Part shown: one piece after another, positions 1 through 11,611 of the stretch
Position numbering within the stretch: position 1 is the first letter of the stretch
Layout: each line of letters opens with the position of its first letter
Assembly: GCA_032821775.1 (NCBI GenBank)
Contig: JAVLRN010000004.1
Location: 2,418,001-2,482,000, forward strand
Source of the DNA: Sanguinoderma infundibulare
Taxonomy: Eukaryota > Basidiomycota > Agaricomycetes > Polyporales > Polyporaceae
DNA length: 64,000 nt
Reading direction: 5' to 3'
The notes under the pieces: generated by a model
Databases searched by the model: none
What the model saw: the letters and a program-made list of their open reading frames with translations, nothing else
Told to the model about the DNA's origin: nothing
Position numbers and translations under genes: made by a program

Positions 1-395
1 CGGTCGGTATGTGGACGTTGGCCATAACCGGACCCATTGGCCGAGGTCGACGATGGACTCCACTCGTATGTCCGAACCCGAACCGGAAGCTGTCGTCGTA
101 GGACGTCGCTATCATAACGTCGGAGCGCCCAGTGACGATGATAGCATCCGGAGGCTGTGCTATGCACTGACACCACAGCCGCACGAAAAATGGGCCTGCA
201 CCTCCCTGATGATCAACCCGGGGTTCGGGAGAGGTTGTCAAATGTATACATTGCTGAGCACGCTCATATAGACTACGCAAGACTACGTGTAAGATGCAAT
301 ACTGGAAAGACCACTCGGGGCAGAAATGCGCAATTCGCTGGGTATATCATCGAAACATCCTCCGTCACGGCTCATGTCGTTGTGCGCGCTCACGC

Positions 396-1176
396 TCAAA
401 TCTCGCTGTTCTTGACGCTGCTGCCCCACATCGACCTCCCAGCGTATGACTTAGTGACGGAAACCCCTATCAGGGCAACGGTGTAGAAGAACACTGCATA
501 GAGAATCGTTTCAGTGCCATACAGAAGAAACGCAAACCGGAAGGCCATGGGAGATACTCACGAAGACCAGCTGTGATCCAAGAAACGATTTCTATCGGGG
601 CCCACTCATTACAGATCTTCTTGTCATCATTGAGTGGGAAGTCATCGCAGGTGAATCCATTGGGGGCGCGTTGGTAGACGCTATTAGCAAAATTCTTCGT
701 AGACGCTCCAGTCGAAATGAACAGGATCCAGAGAACACCTGGATGAGGATTCCTCAGCTAACTTGACAACGATGTGGTAAATACGAAGCTCACATAGCCA
801 TGGGATCTCCATGAGAATCGGCATACCGAACCGGCCGTCGTTGATGAAGTCGACGAACAACCTGAGAACAGGTGAGTGGACTGTAGTCTGTGAGAGACCG
901 ACGGAACATGTACACACATAATGGGTAGCGAGAGGATGGCCATTGCGGCCGCAGCGATACCGAGACTTGCGTAGGCGATAGTCTCTCCGTCGAAGAGGTT
1001 GGACTCGTCGTGGAAGGTGTTTTCAGTGCTAACGCACAGGCCTAGCACAATGACTGCCGCGATGGCCGCGAGGGCTATAGATTGGAAAGGGATTCATTCA
1101 GGACACAGACGAAAGGAAAGGACGAAGACGACTCACCCAAAGACCCGAGTCGGTACAGAAAGACCAAGCCTCCCAT
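396..1176 (-). CDS. Tetraspan MARVEL-like membrane protein, paralogue A
   Basis: Spliced minus-strand gene. The short first exon encodes MGGLVFLYRLGSL and ends at a GTGAGT donor. The second exon (about 930-1074) holds a pair of hydrophobic segments around YASLGIAAAAMAILSLPIM. A middle exon (about 700-880) has the third hydrophobic segment (GMPILMEIPWL) followed by a Cys-containing loop. The last exon encodes the fourth segment (FFYTVALIGVSVTKS) and a tail with GRSMWGSS. The four-helix plan and exon order match the genes at 2599-3444, 12599-13431 and 40773-41890, so this is one family. A TATA-like GTATAAAAG lies at about 1262-1270, 90 bp upstream of the start. MARVEL-type proteins sit in membranes and often in vesicle or eisosome domains; the specific role here is unknown. 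Start and stop were chosen because exon 1 and the terminal exon align with paralogue B. Confidence 0.7.
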
Positions 1177-2598
1177 CGCGAGTGTGGACTAGAGTGTCTA
1201 GAACGCAGTGTAGGACTGGGTAGCGAAAAGCGGGGGGTGGGGGGTAAACATCCTGTTACGTGCTTTTATACCATCTTGAACCGAACAATGAGGAATAGGC
1301 ACAAGCGCACAATCTCGCATGCCCAAGAGCCCGCCGTGTGGTATCCGATGGCGACCGGAGTGCTGATGGCTACAGAGATGACAGAACCTTATTCGAGCGG
1401 AGGTTCTGATGAATTGGCATATCAGAGCGAGAGGGGTTGCGTGTTGGCTGTGATTGCGGTGCCCTTATGATACTCATTGATTTTGTTCAAGGCGTTGTCA
1501 TATTCAACGAGGTGGCGCCACAGCCTGTCCCACCTGCGCATCAATCAATGCTGCAATGTTAGTCTGCGAGATCATGATATACAGCCACCGAGACACACTT
1601 CGGGCGTCTTTTCGAGGGACCGGCGTTGTGACATGAGAACGAAATCAGTGAGAGATGACTCGGATGAGCGTCCAACGTCCAATGCATGGGGAGAATTCCC
1701 TCATTAACAACAACTAGTCACACATGCGTCCTTGCATTCGCTTCGAAGAAGTGATTTTTACGTAGCAGCCATACCCAGCCATACGCTCGACAAGCCGCAA
1801 AGGGGCCGCCGCTCGGCTCCGCTGCTCGAGGTAAGGACTTCCCGGAAGATAATCGAGTCTCCGAGGAAGCTCGGATCCCGCGGGTGATGATCGCGCTCGG
1901 CATAGCCGCGCCGGATCGTGTTGGATGCAGGAAATTCCTCAACTGGGTTCGACGTAACAAGCCATAAGGTGCAGGTTGACTTCTAAGTACGACCGACCTC
2001 TTCCCCCTCAGCAAGGTCGTTTATGGTCTGCCTAGGGGAGACAATGTCGCTGCCGAGTATAGGAAGATTGCATCCCAAGAATTCAGCATCCAGTGCCAGC
2101 ACGAGGCTGAACTAGTAGAAGTGAGGACACACCGCAACCGATGATACCTGTTGCTGGGTATGAGACACTAGACCAGGGGCCTGGGGCAGCTGCAGGACTG
2201 CCATGAATGTCAGAGGAAGATGCAGCATCAGCGGAAGCAATGAAGCAGGTGTGCAACCAAGGCGCAACTGAGGGCAACCGGTTGGTAGACGCCCATCATA
2301 ATCAAGCCTCTAGCACTGCCTCTCAGCCAGGCGGACTCTGGTGGAAAGCGACACTGCCCTGCTCAGTGGCGCGGTTCCTTGTCTCATGATCTGGATCCCC
2401 TAAATTGAGTGTGTGAGGCCACATGTGGCGTTTTAAGCTATGAACCCTATTCTAGACCAGTTGAACCTCGGACCGCCAACTGGCAGTGGTCTATCCTCTC
2501 ATTGCCTGGAATTCGAAAAATAAAGTAGCGTGCAAGAGCGCTTCAAACTCTCGTACTCTCTTTCACATGCACAGTAACTGTGGTGTGCCATCACTGCG
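1177..2598. other. Intergenic, no gene recognised
   Basis: Upstream region of tetraspan A (TATA near 1262) and downstream region of tetraspan B. The longest open frames (about 75-100 codons) show no recognisable domain and no convincing splice pattern. Confidence 0.6.
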
Positions 2599-3444
2599 TC
2601 AAACCCCGCATTCCTTCACGGTCATACCAGTATCCCAGACTGACCGCCCGCCGTACGACCTAGTCGCCGCTACGAGGCCCGGGACCAGGGTAAAAGTGTA
2701 TAGAAGCACTGCGCGAGTCTCCACGGTCAGCGGTGGGAATTGTGCAGTCTTGAATGGTCCGGCACTCACGAATGCCTCCAGTGATCATATCAACCACGAC
2801 CGTAGGCGCAGAGTCCCGGCAGATCGTCTTCGCGTCGGGGAAGAATTGCAGGCCATCGCAGGTCTCGGTACCGAACGCGTGGAAGTTCTGGTTGGCGTTC
2901 GCGAAGGAGATCGTGGATATTCTCGCGGGTATCCAAAGGATCCATAGGACCGCTTTCAGAGGCATGATCAGCCTTTGGACTCGAGTTGGAGGAAGAGGTG
3001 CGTACAAACTATCGATGCCTCGATGAAGATAAGAGGCCGGACGGGGCTCAGCTTGGTGCGGTCTGCGACGAGCCTGATTATGGGGGGGAAATCAGCTGCA
3101 TGTTCGGGGTGTGCAAGTGACGAGCTCCTCCGCCAGAGGATACGTTACGCACACTGGCAGCAAGAGCACAACCACAAGAGTCATTACGCCCACCCCAATG
3201 CCGAGATGAGCGAATGCGAAAGAGCCGTAGAAAACTCCATTGCAATCTCCGTGAATAGCTAATAGACTGTTCCCAGCAATGCTTGTGAGAACATTTAGAA
3301 TGAGAGCGACGATTGCGGAAAGGGTCCCGAGAGCTATTGCGCGCGAACGAGATGCGGATGAGCGCCATACGAAATTAGGGTGCAGCGGCACGCGAACTGG
3401 AACACACCCAGCGAGCCCAGTCTTGCTCCGTGAAGCAAACCCAT
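2599..3444 (-). CDS. Tetraspan MARVEL-like membrane protein, paralogue B
   Basis: Exon 1 encodes MGLLHGARLGSL before a GTGTGT donor, closely resembling exon 1 of paralogue A. Exon 2 (about 3140-3325) carries two hydrophobic segments (LGTLSAIVALILNVLTSIAG and HLGIGVGVMTLVVVLLLP). A short exon reads through SPVRPLIFIEASI. The next exon begins near MPLKAVLWILWIPARIST and continues into a Cys-containing loop with TETCDGLQFFP. The last exon (about 2599-2710) encodes LLYTFTLVPGLVAATRSYGG and ends ..TVKECGV. The terminal exon is the direct counterpart of that in paralogue A (R-S-x-W motif). A TATA-like TATTATAAAGG lies at about 3519-3529 on this strand. Function unknown beyond a membrane tetraspan. 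The two genes are probably a tandem duplication, since they lie 1.4 kb apart on the same strand. Confidence 0.7.
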
Positions 3445-3544
3445 CAATGGTTGAAGAAGAAAAGTTTAAGTGTAAAAGGATATGGGAAACGAGGGAGCAG
3501 GACGACATGACTGAGCCTTTATAATAAGAAAGAAAAGCGCCTTC

Positions 3545-4214
3545 GTATTGCATCCAAGAGAACGGTGAACACGAAGCAGCCAGGGAGCAGCTTTCCGTCG
3601 CTGTTCAAGGCCTGGTAGTCCATGATGCGCCCGGGATGCTATTGAAGCTGGGAAACTTCGTCGTCAAGAGCATGAGGAAAGAATGTCTCAGGTTCTGTAA
3701 GAGCCAATATGCTTTCTGCGGCACTGCCTCCAAGCGGCCAAGGAGTCCCAAACCTGACCACTGGCACGCCCAACTCGACTTCTGTACGCCAGAACTCGTC
3801 CGTCACATGTCAGGGTCTGGTGTCGAGAAGCTTCCATTGTCAGGCTCGAGCGGTGTCCGTGAAAACCTTCCTCCGCATGATAGCACAGGAACATGTCTCC
3901 TGGAACAGACGACGTTACAGTTTCCACGACAAGGTTGGAGTCGAGGACCAAGACGCTCGGATCCTCGCTCGGTCGCGAGGCGAGGACGCATCCGGCTGTC
4001 CCGCCTTAAAATAGGAGACTGTCAGAGAAACCTTCATACGCTGAGCAGAACAACGAGAAGACCAACCGCCGACGATGATGTAGTCGTAGGTGTAGGCGTC
4101 CAACGCCTCGGCTGATGCGATAGGCGTGGGTGCGCCGACATCCTCGACTCTTATCGCTGGCGTTCCACTGGGCATGGACAGACTCCTGAGGCCTACGATT
4201 TCAGCAAGATCCAT
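3545..4214 (-). pseudogene. N-terminal fragment of FAD-dependent (GMC-type) oxidoreductase
   Basis: The minus strand starts MDLAEIVGLRSLSMPSG and reaches the FAD Rossmann motif YDYIIVGG. A 62-nt GT..AG intron (about 4000-4061) then joins to give VGGGTAGCVLASRPSEDPSV, followed by VLVLDS and VPGDMF. This is the classical dinucleotide-binding start of glucose-methanol-choline oxidoreductases, although the usual acidic residue context (LEAG) is altered. Beyond about 100 residues the frame can be followed only with shifts (a piece with VPVVRFGTPWPLGGSAAES in another frame). It ends at a stop near 3640, next to the promoter of tetraspan B. Family members are about 600 residues with a C-terminal His-His/Asn active site, and nothing like that is present. 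Best read as a truncated, decaying copy; a rearranged gene with a new 3' end is possible. Confidence 0.5.
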
Positions 4215-7176
4215 GGGGTAGTGCTGAACGAAGATGACGAACCGCTTGATGGTCTAGCGACGTCGCTGCGGCCAGCTTGGTCAGTTCTCATGACCACGTG
4301 GTATGCCTATGGCGGTGACCGGCTCGAGTCGGATGGACGGAGTCGCGCGCTGGAGTGCCCTGACCTCCTCACCACGCGCGGGACGTCCATGAGCGTCGAA
4401 GACCACCTCAAGCTCATGATCGAGCGCAACCTGTGCGGCAGTGTTCACTTTGTCGGCATGCGCATCAATCCCGGCAGGCCGACGACGTTCGCGAGGATCC
4501 CACCTCCCGACAGGCGCTTCGCGCGTGTGCACCTCGTCGCGTCACCCCCTCGCTGAACAGATCTGGGGTATAGCCCGAGATAAGATGGGGACTTCTGAGC
4601 ATGAGGGTACAGGTCCGGGAATTGCTGAGGTTTGACCCACCAGCGCACCCAGAGGACTACTGGACGATTATTCACGTCGCGCCAAGGTTTAGGGTTTCAG
4701 TACCAGATGGGGACGACGATCGAGCAGGGTCGAGATTCTGAAGATGCGAAAGTGCTTCATGGTGCAGCTACACAAGGTGAAGGGAGGCGCAATGTCGAGG
4801 CGACCGTTCAGCGGAGGGATCGGGTCTTGTTCGTGTGGACCCGGTATCGTGGTTCATTGCAGGGTTCCCGAAACTTGATGTGGGTTGTGCAGCGAAGAGG
4901 AGGGGACCCGGACATGATCGCAGCGACTTCGGATTGTAGCTGACCCGCTTCGCTAGCATCTGCGAGCGGCGCAGGTTAAGCTTGCTCATCCGCCCTGCAT
5001 TCGCGATCGCGCTTCAGAAAAGGACGCATCTATATGCATGGTTGAATGAAAGGGAAAGAATAGTCCGGATCCGGGGATGACACCTGCTGACATTTACCTT
5101 GGCTTAGAGCGCGCTCTCTGGATTCAATAACACCCCAGAGAGGTTCTCTGCATCGGAGACGATCCGATTGATCTACCGCTGGATCTGGTGAGTCAATTCC
5201 GCTTGTATCTACGGACAATACTGCCGCTGACGAGATGGAAAACCTGTCTGTGATGGAATCTATGAGTACGAACCGGTAACTCGACCTCTCGATGGAGCCT
5301 TGGAGGAAGCCCCGCCATTTCGCTCTCACGTACTTTGATAATATGGGGCATAGTTGTACGTGCCACGCCGTGCGAGTTCCTGAGCCTCATGAATCTGGTT
5401 TTGCAACAGCGAGTCAGTAAGTCTACATGGTAAAATTTCACGAGGTACTACCTTATTGCAGCGATTCCTCATAAACATGACGCACTCACGGGTTATCGGC
5501 TGCATTAGTAAGTCTTGCGTTCGTGTTCACTGCAGCCATCTGGGTTCTTTGGAAAGATGCGGTCTCTAGAATTCGTGCCAGCTGCCAGATGCAAGCGACA
5601 GAGGTGCCCATGCGACACGTCTGTAATGAAAATCGCGTCTGGGCAAATAACACCAAGCACAATTCAAGTTCCGCTGATGCCTTCCGCGGAGTCCCCGCCT
5701 CGTTCTTCAACTTCCTCCGCTGCATCATACCTACCGGCCGTTAGTAATCGAATGGTCTACGCTACAACATATGTAAGTACGTCATGTTGCGCTCGTTCGC
5801 AATCCTCGCCATCGTGGCTAACTGACCAGTTCACATCCCCTCTCAGAAAGAACCACGACTCGGACCGTTCGACTCGAAGGGACGAGGAACCCGTGAGCCA
5901 TCCACGATATCATTGACATTCGTCCGGTCATCCGTATTGTTCAGAAATGCCAACAATGCTTCAAAGAAGAGTTTAAAGGCCCGGATGCCGGCGTCCATGT
6001 GCGGGCGAGAGTAATCTCGCGAATGCAACGATGGGCCACAAACGGTGCGTATCATTGTTCATTTTGTTTACCATCGAATGTCGCCGGGTGAAAGGCGGCG
6101 TGAGAGTCTAGCGCAAGGAGACAGCTCAATTTGCCAGTCGCTTTTTCTTTCCCGGTGTCCAACAAGGCGCTGGAGAGTCAGCCTTCCTGAAAGGGCTTGG
6201 ACCAGGCCTTCACTCGTCTGGCAACGTTGTTCGTTGTGGGCGGAGTGAGACGTCCTTGATTGGATATTCACACCGAAGACTGACATCCGATGCCTTGCTC
6301 ATTCTCTCCGCAGCTGAGGGAGCCCTTTGGGGGTGTTGATTCATCGGAGGGGTTAACGGTGGACGGCGGACGCGCGTTATACTCCTTGATCTTGTGTACA
6401 GCTCTGTGCTTGGGGCCACCATGTGGCTGTGATGATTTGGTGAATATCGTAATGCACGCATGCCGTTCCTTCCTTTCACATGTCGTTTGACGGCTGTACA
6501 TAATCAAATTTCGGTCCCATCTTCCCCGGTCACGCGTTGCGTGGTATGGTGTATTGGGGTTAGTGCTTTGCCTTTTTGAACTGGGATACTGACAGCGGTG
6601 TTCTTCTGACATCCTTGACCGCTGAGGCATCCCGAAAAGATTCTGATGTGAGAGTCCGATGCCCTTCATCGCCGGGCCATGCGAATCCGTTGCGGAAGAC
6701 GAGTGACATGGGGCACCCGGCAGATGACATGTTTGTCAACGTACGTGTCACTCGGACGTCGACGGTGCGATGATTATCATGCACTCGACATCCTCTGCGG
6801 CTACTCGCTTGCCTTCCCGCAATGTTGGCATCCATATCTTCCATCTGAACTTTGGGAGACTTGACTCAGTCATTCAGAGATCCGGATACGAGTTCTGAAT
6901 GGTGCTGATAGATGAACTTCCGGCACGTCATCGTGAAGGTGTTTTGGAATCCATTCTGATCAGACTAAGGTCCACTTGCGACTATGCCTACGATCGGTTT
7001 CTGTCAAGCCACATCTAGCTACCGCTCCGCGCTCGGGCAACACAATGATGATGCTGGGCTTGCAATCGTTGGAGTTGACTCCTGAGCAGCGTCGATCCCG
7101 CTATATAAATTATAGGCGTGTGTAAGTTGGCAATATTACCGCTGCTTTCAGAACGACAGGCTCCCTGGAAGAAAAC
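4215..7176. other. Gene-poor stretch, no gene recognised
   Basis: Nearly 3 kb with only short open frames on both strands and no recognisable domain. One plus-strand frame at 4221-4556 contains a protein-like stretch (VEDHLKLMIERNLCGSVHF), but no family was recognised. The composition and the broken oxidoreductase next door suggest decayed sequence. Confidence 0.5.
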
Positions 7177-7207
7177 TCGTCTAGGTCAGCTAGACAGCCG
7201 ACGTGGA
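7177..7207 (+). repeat. 31-bp dispersed repeat, left copy
   Basis: The 31-bp sequence ending ACGTGGA occurs again in inverted orientation at 9400-9430 with 3 mismatches. It contains a small internal palindrome, GTCTAG..CTAGAC. In this copy the repeat is followed directly by the foldback at 7205-7381; in the other copy it is not. Confidence 0.7.
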
Positions 7208-7381
7208 TGGGAGCTCCAGACGCCCTGATGCCCTGGCCCCAGTTCCCAGCAGGGTACCGCACCGACGTCGACGGGAATGCAATCTGGCAGTCGGACATCC
7301 CAATGTACCGACCAGCGCAGTCACTGCGGCCCCCCGCTGGGAACTGGGGCCAGGGCACTGGAGCGTCTGGAGCTCCCATCC
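7205..7381. mobile_element. Foldback/MITE-like hairpin insertion
   Basis: The left arm (7205-7250) and right arm (7336-7381) are 46-bp inverted repeats matching at 42 positions, with an 85-nt spacer. The arms begin GGATGGGAGCTCC and carry CCCTGGCCCCAGTTCCCAGC. Flanks on both sides (7177-7207 and 7382-7394) match a continuous segment at 9387-9430, read on the other strand, that lacks the hairpin. The hairpin (7208-7381 by this comparison) therefore looks like an insertion of about 174 bp. No transposase is encoded. A clear target-site duplication is not visible, so a non-autonomous foldback or a local palindrome-generating event are both possible. Confidence 0.6.
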
Positions 7382-8070
7382 CACTACGCGCCCCAGAGGT
7401 CGGGATAAGTACGATGAAAAGCAGGGGTAATCGCGTTTCGCGATCATAGGTCGGGGCTAATTCAGACTGGTGGAAAGTTCGGAAGTTTTACGACGTAGGG
7501 ATAAATCAAGGAAACATGTACATTTTCGCCACCATATTTGCCGCCCAGAGATCCGAGGAATACATGGCGATTATGGCGACTAAGTACCAGATGAAAAATG
7601 ACACACAGTTACGAGTTGATGAATCCAAGAGTAGCGCACGCACGTGTGGTTGACGGACAGCGACAATGCACCGGCCCTAAACCTCCATGTGATCTCCTGA
7701 CCCGCCAACCGACGCCAAGTTACCAACTGACAGCTCTCTTTGTCCGTGTCCGCCTCTTTTCCTCTCCGACTCAGTCTGAGCTGCTCCATCCCACCTCTCA
7801 CTGCATGCAACCAGCTCACTGACCACTTATCTCTCTCCCTGTCAGAAGAGGTCCGTGGACACTGTTGGCGGCGCTGATGTCTGCGCACAGTCGCGATGAA
7901 GTTTCCCTCTCTGGAGACATCCTCCTTGGGGGGACCCAAGGACACGGGTGTGTCACGACGCGTTTTGCCTCCCTCCTCCCACTCACCTCTCCACCCCATC
8001 AAATTTTGCCTCTGTCCCCCCTTGTGTGCACCGTGGGGCTGTGACCTGTGAAGGATGAAGAAAGAAGCAT

Positions 8071-8935
8071 ATGTCATCCTCGTCGGCATCAGGCCTGGCA
8101 CGTATAAGGAATGGTGAGTCTTGTCTTGTCTTCTGGCGACTTGTCGGTGAGCAGCTGCAGCACGCTTGGCCACGTGGGGCCCTCTCCCACCCCTCCCTCC
8201 CTCGCTTGTGTGAGGCTCCAGGGGGGCTTCATGGCCTACAATTGGGTGCTGTCGAGCGATGTGGGATGGACGTTGACATGTTTTGGATTGGGTTATTGGT
8301 TAGATGTGATGCAGAATACCGTCGGTGTGTCCGGGGCGCAGTACAAGGGCGTCTAGGACTGGCACCACGCCCAAGACTATTATGACAACACCTATAGGAA
8401 TGGTAAGACACGGGTGGTGACAAAGGCACCGCGTAAGCGTGAAGAGCAGCCCCAGCATCTCAAGTCCGGACCTAGTCAAGAGCGAGAGAAGACAGCCCAA
8501 AGTGTCGAGGCATGCATCATCAGCCGAGCGTGCGCACCCTCCTCCGGCTCCAATTCAAGAGTCGATCCCTGCACCCCCGCGTTGCCCTATTCGACGGATG
8601 ATCGAACTCCCTCAGTTTTAGCCCGAACCCGAGTCTCCGCTGTGGCATTGGCCGCCAACCCCAGAGGTGAGCACCACAGCGGGCCAGCCCTCGACGTCGT
8701 CCTCGCCTCCTACCGAGGTCACTCAGAGGAGGAACCGGTTCACCGATACCGACTGCCCCTATGACTCCTCGCCTACCGTGTGGTATGCCCAGTTGCTTTC
8801 ATACGCATCCAAGGCGTCCCCTCAGCACTGGCTTATGGAGTTCCTGCGTATGCACCTCTCCCCGCCGTCGTTCCTCGGGACACAGTTCATTCCAGAGGAC
8901 TGGGAAGAGCACTGGGACGAAAGCGGGAGATAGCG
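8071..8935 (+). pseudogene. Possible hypothetical gene, probably decayed
   Basis: Two protein-like stretches lie on the plus strand. The first, after ATG 8071 and a GTGAGT donor at 8112, reads to QNTVGVSGAQYKGV, meets TAG at 8354-8356 and continues in the same frame with DWHHAQDYYDNTYRNG. The second, in another frame (8439-8935), reads SSPSISSPDLVKSERRQP, meets TAG at 8619-8621 and continues PEPESPLWHWPPTPE to end ..DWEEHWDESGR. The acceptor-like contexts TCTAG|G and TTTTAG|C mean the stops could be hidden in introns, but a consistent gene model was not found. No domain was recognised; the C-terminal part is Trp-rich and reads like real protein. Either a lineage-specific gene with several short introns or a pseudogene. 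Confidence 0.3.
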
Positions 8936-9774
8936 GTGTGGAGCCCAGGACGATATGGCATAGACACAGGAGAACAGTGGTTCGACGATGGCGACTCGGG
9001 AGTTTTTGCTCAGCTGAAAGATGGAGGACGGGAAGGGGGTTTTCGGGCGCCCTCCCAGTACGTGCATGGTGTTCACTGTGCAAGGTTTTGCTGTCGTCTA
9101 TATATCATGTATCAGCTCTGTGTATGTAGGTTCTTAGGGGATAAAATCAATATCAAATTTCCATTTTATTTCGAGTGTGCTACCGGAACAGATCATCGAA
9201 ATACAACACCCAAGCCCGGATATTCCGCCCGGATCCCATTTTGAGAAAACTGGTGAATCGGAAAGTAATCCGTCGAATTTCGCTGAGTAGAACCCCCAGC
9301 TAACTTCGTCAATTCCCACAGGCCGAAAGTCGACTATTCCCCGACCTATTGGTCGGGGTTTGGACGTCTCCATTTTCACTACCTACGGGGCGCGCAGTGT
9401 CCACGTCAGCTGTCTAGCCGACCTAGACGTAATTTTTGACGAGAGGGCCTATTGATCTGAAATAAGCTGTAATGCAGTGGACATTGATCTGAACAGTAAT
9501 CATATCGGAGAGAGGACGACCGGGCGCAGCTACGCGTGCACTTATGATGGAAGGCAACCTTTCCGACATGCCTATCCTACCTCCATCCCTCCTTCTATCC
9601 GATGTGATCCCAGCATCTTGTTGACACAGGATTACAATGGCAGGATGCCTTGGGGCAGTGGGCTTCGCCTTGATCGACTAATGTGAGATGGGGTTGTCAT
9701 GCATATAGTAGTAGCGGACGGCGGTGTTATCTCTGCCTTCAAGCTGCTCTCTGACTCCCTCGATTCTTCTCTCC
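8936..9774. other. Intergenic, contains inverted copy of dispersed repeat
   Basis: No gene was seen. Positions 9387-9430 are the uninterrupted, inverted counterpart of the flanks of the 7.2-kb foldback. A small perfect hairpin, CCCCGACC..GGTCGGGG, lies at about 9340-9359. The last part is the upstream region of the DUF6533 gene. Confidence 0.6.
9400..9430 (-). repeat. 31-bp dispersed repeat, right copy
   Basis: Reverse complement of 7177-7207 with 3 mismatches. On the same reading it runs straight into CACTGCGCGCCCC (9387-9399), the counterpart of 7382-7394, without the hairpin. Confidence 0.7.
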
Positions 9775-11611
9775 ATGATGTCGAATACTGCTGGGCTTAT
9801 AGCTGCCTATAATGCTGAGTGAGTATATCTCTTCAGCTCCATAGTGTACTTACACCATCTCCTCCAGTGAAGTGGATGGCTACTTCGGGGCTGCAGCTCT
9901 AGGTAAGTATGCCACATGTGCTGTCTTACGGTGACATAGCATGGCTACATTTATGCTGAATCATGGTTGGTGCTGGATAGGCCTGCTAACCTATGAGTTC
10001 ATAATCACCATCGGCAAAGACATCGAGCTCTTCTGGAGGCGTAAAATCACTGTCTCATCTGTCCTCTTTTTCATCAACCGTTATTTGCCATTGGCATTAA
10101 ATATAGCATTCCATGGGCCATGGTCATCATATAGCATCGTTGCTCCTACAGTGCGTCATCATTCCTTTCTGCCATCAGTGCCTCATGAACTCATAGTATC
10201 ATACTAGGGGTAAGAGATTGGCGCATCTTAGGTAGCACTTTCTGGGCTTACCTAGAAACCAGTTGTAAGGCACTTCTGTGGAGTGAACAGATCTTTCGGA
10301 TTCTTCAATATGTTCCCTGGGCGGGTATGTGCTTTTTAACAAATCATTTAAACAGTGTTAGTATTGACGTTTGCTGCCTTACAACAAGTGTTCTCTGGCT
10401 TACGAGCCTTCGTGCTCAGCTCTCGGAACTGGGCCCTTGCAACCTTGGTGTTCACTCTATCTCTCGCACCCGTGGTCATCAACTTTGTGAGTTTTACAGT
10501 GGTATAGACATCTGTTGCAAATATGGGTTGAAGCTGATATACGCATGTTTAAAGGTTAACACGGGATATGAAAGCAGCATCATAGGCCCCGCATTTGATT
10601 GTATTGAAGTCGCTGGCCTCACTGCCATTGTGGAAAATATGTGAGTATGGTGCTGCAGTGATGTGCATACTTGCTGGAATAATGAACTTGAACACCTCTG
10701 CTTTAGTCGTACGTTCCATCTCCCGCTTTGTGAAATCCAGTCTGACGGAAGCTGAAGGCCGCGTCTCTGTTTTACGCAGTTACCGTGCTGTCTCGAGGTT
10801 GCCTTATCATATCTGATCTACTGGTCGTCGCCATCACGTGGATGGCAACCTACAAGAATGTTCGAGAGATGAAGCTACTGGGGCAAACGACGTCTCTCTC
10901 AAATGTCCTTTTTCGGGATGGTGAGCAAATTAAACCATTGGGTCTCGACTCACAAACCATTTCATTCAAGGGCTGATTCTCATTTTCCAGGTGTCATATA
11001 CTTCATGTGCGTTCTCCCTATGGCGGTGTTTCTTCCTGTGATAACCGCATGACAGTGTCCTTCTTATCATGAACACACTTCATCTGATATTGACGCTCCG
11101 TTCAGTAAGTTTACACTGCAGTCAGTTTCTGAATGTATCATCCATACTTAACTTCTGTGCAGATTTTGCTTGTCAACGGCCAATCTGTTAATGCGAGCTA
11201 TCTCCCCATTCTTACTGAACCGTACATCCGGACCAACCACCGTTCCCAATGATTACGCTGATTCCACCTCTGCACAGGATAACCGCCATCCTCATCTCGC
11301 ACTTCCTCATTGACCTCCAAGAAGCCAACAATGACAGTGCCTATCAGCATTCCCTTTCCTCACTCCAGCTTGGCCGGATGAGAAGCGTCAACTTCAACGG
11401 CGTTCTCGGCTCAATCACTTCCTCGCTCCCCGCCCCAGGGGAGGTCAGCCCAGAGCGTGAGGTGCACGACCTCCGCTCGCCCCGCGCCACAGCCGATGAA
11501 GACAGAGGAAACTTGGGATCGACCGCGGATTCGGGCGACCACGATGCCCGTTTGGGCTCTCCGGAGGCAACCAATGGGCAGTCGTCCTCGAGCACGACCA
11601 ACATGGGCTGA
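9775..11611 (+). CDS. DUF6533-type multi-pass membrane protein
   Basis: Begins MMSNTAGLIAAYNA and splices to EVDGYFGAAAL, then GLLTYEFIITIGKDIELFW followed by RRKITVSSVLFFINRYLPL. This is the hallmark N-terminal region of the basidiomycete DUF6533 family (x-Y-D/E-x-x-x-T-x-x-x-E-x-x-x-x-W). Later exons give SGLRAFVLSSRNWALATLVF, an exon ending in ESSIIGPAFD, a hydrophobic exon (ISDLLVVAITWMATYKNVRE), a short exon before 11105 and a final exon from about 11275. The hydrophilic tail is rich in Ser, Asp and Glu (STADSGDHDARLGSPEA) and ends at TGA 11609-11611. About seven membrane segments are expected, as is usual for these GPCR-like proteins of unknown function. Intron positions in the centre are uncertain; the ATG at 9778 is an alternative start. 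Confidence 0.75.

Noticed and set aside
7580..8173. 197-codon minus-strand frame
   Set aside because: No domain, Arg/Gln/His-rich composition of an antisense shadow, no promoter or splice pattern.
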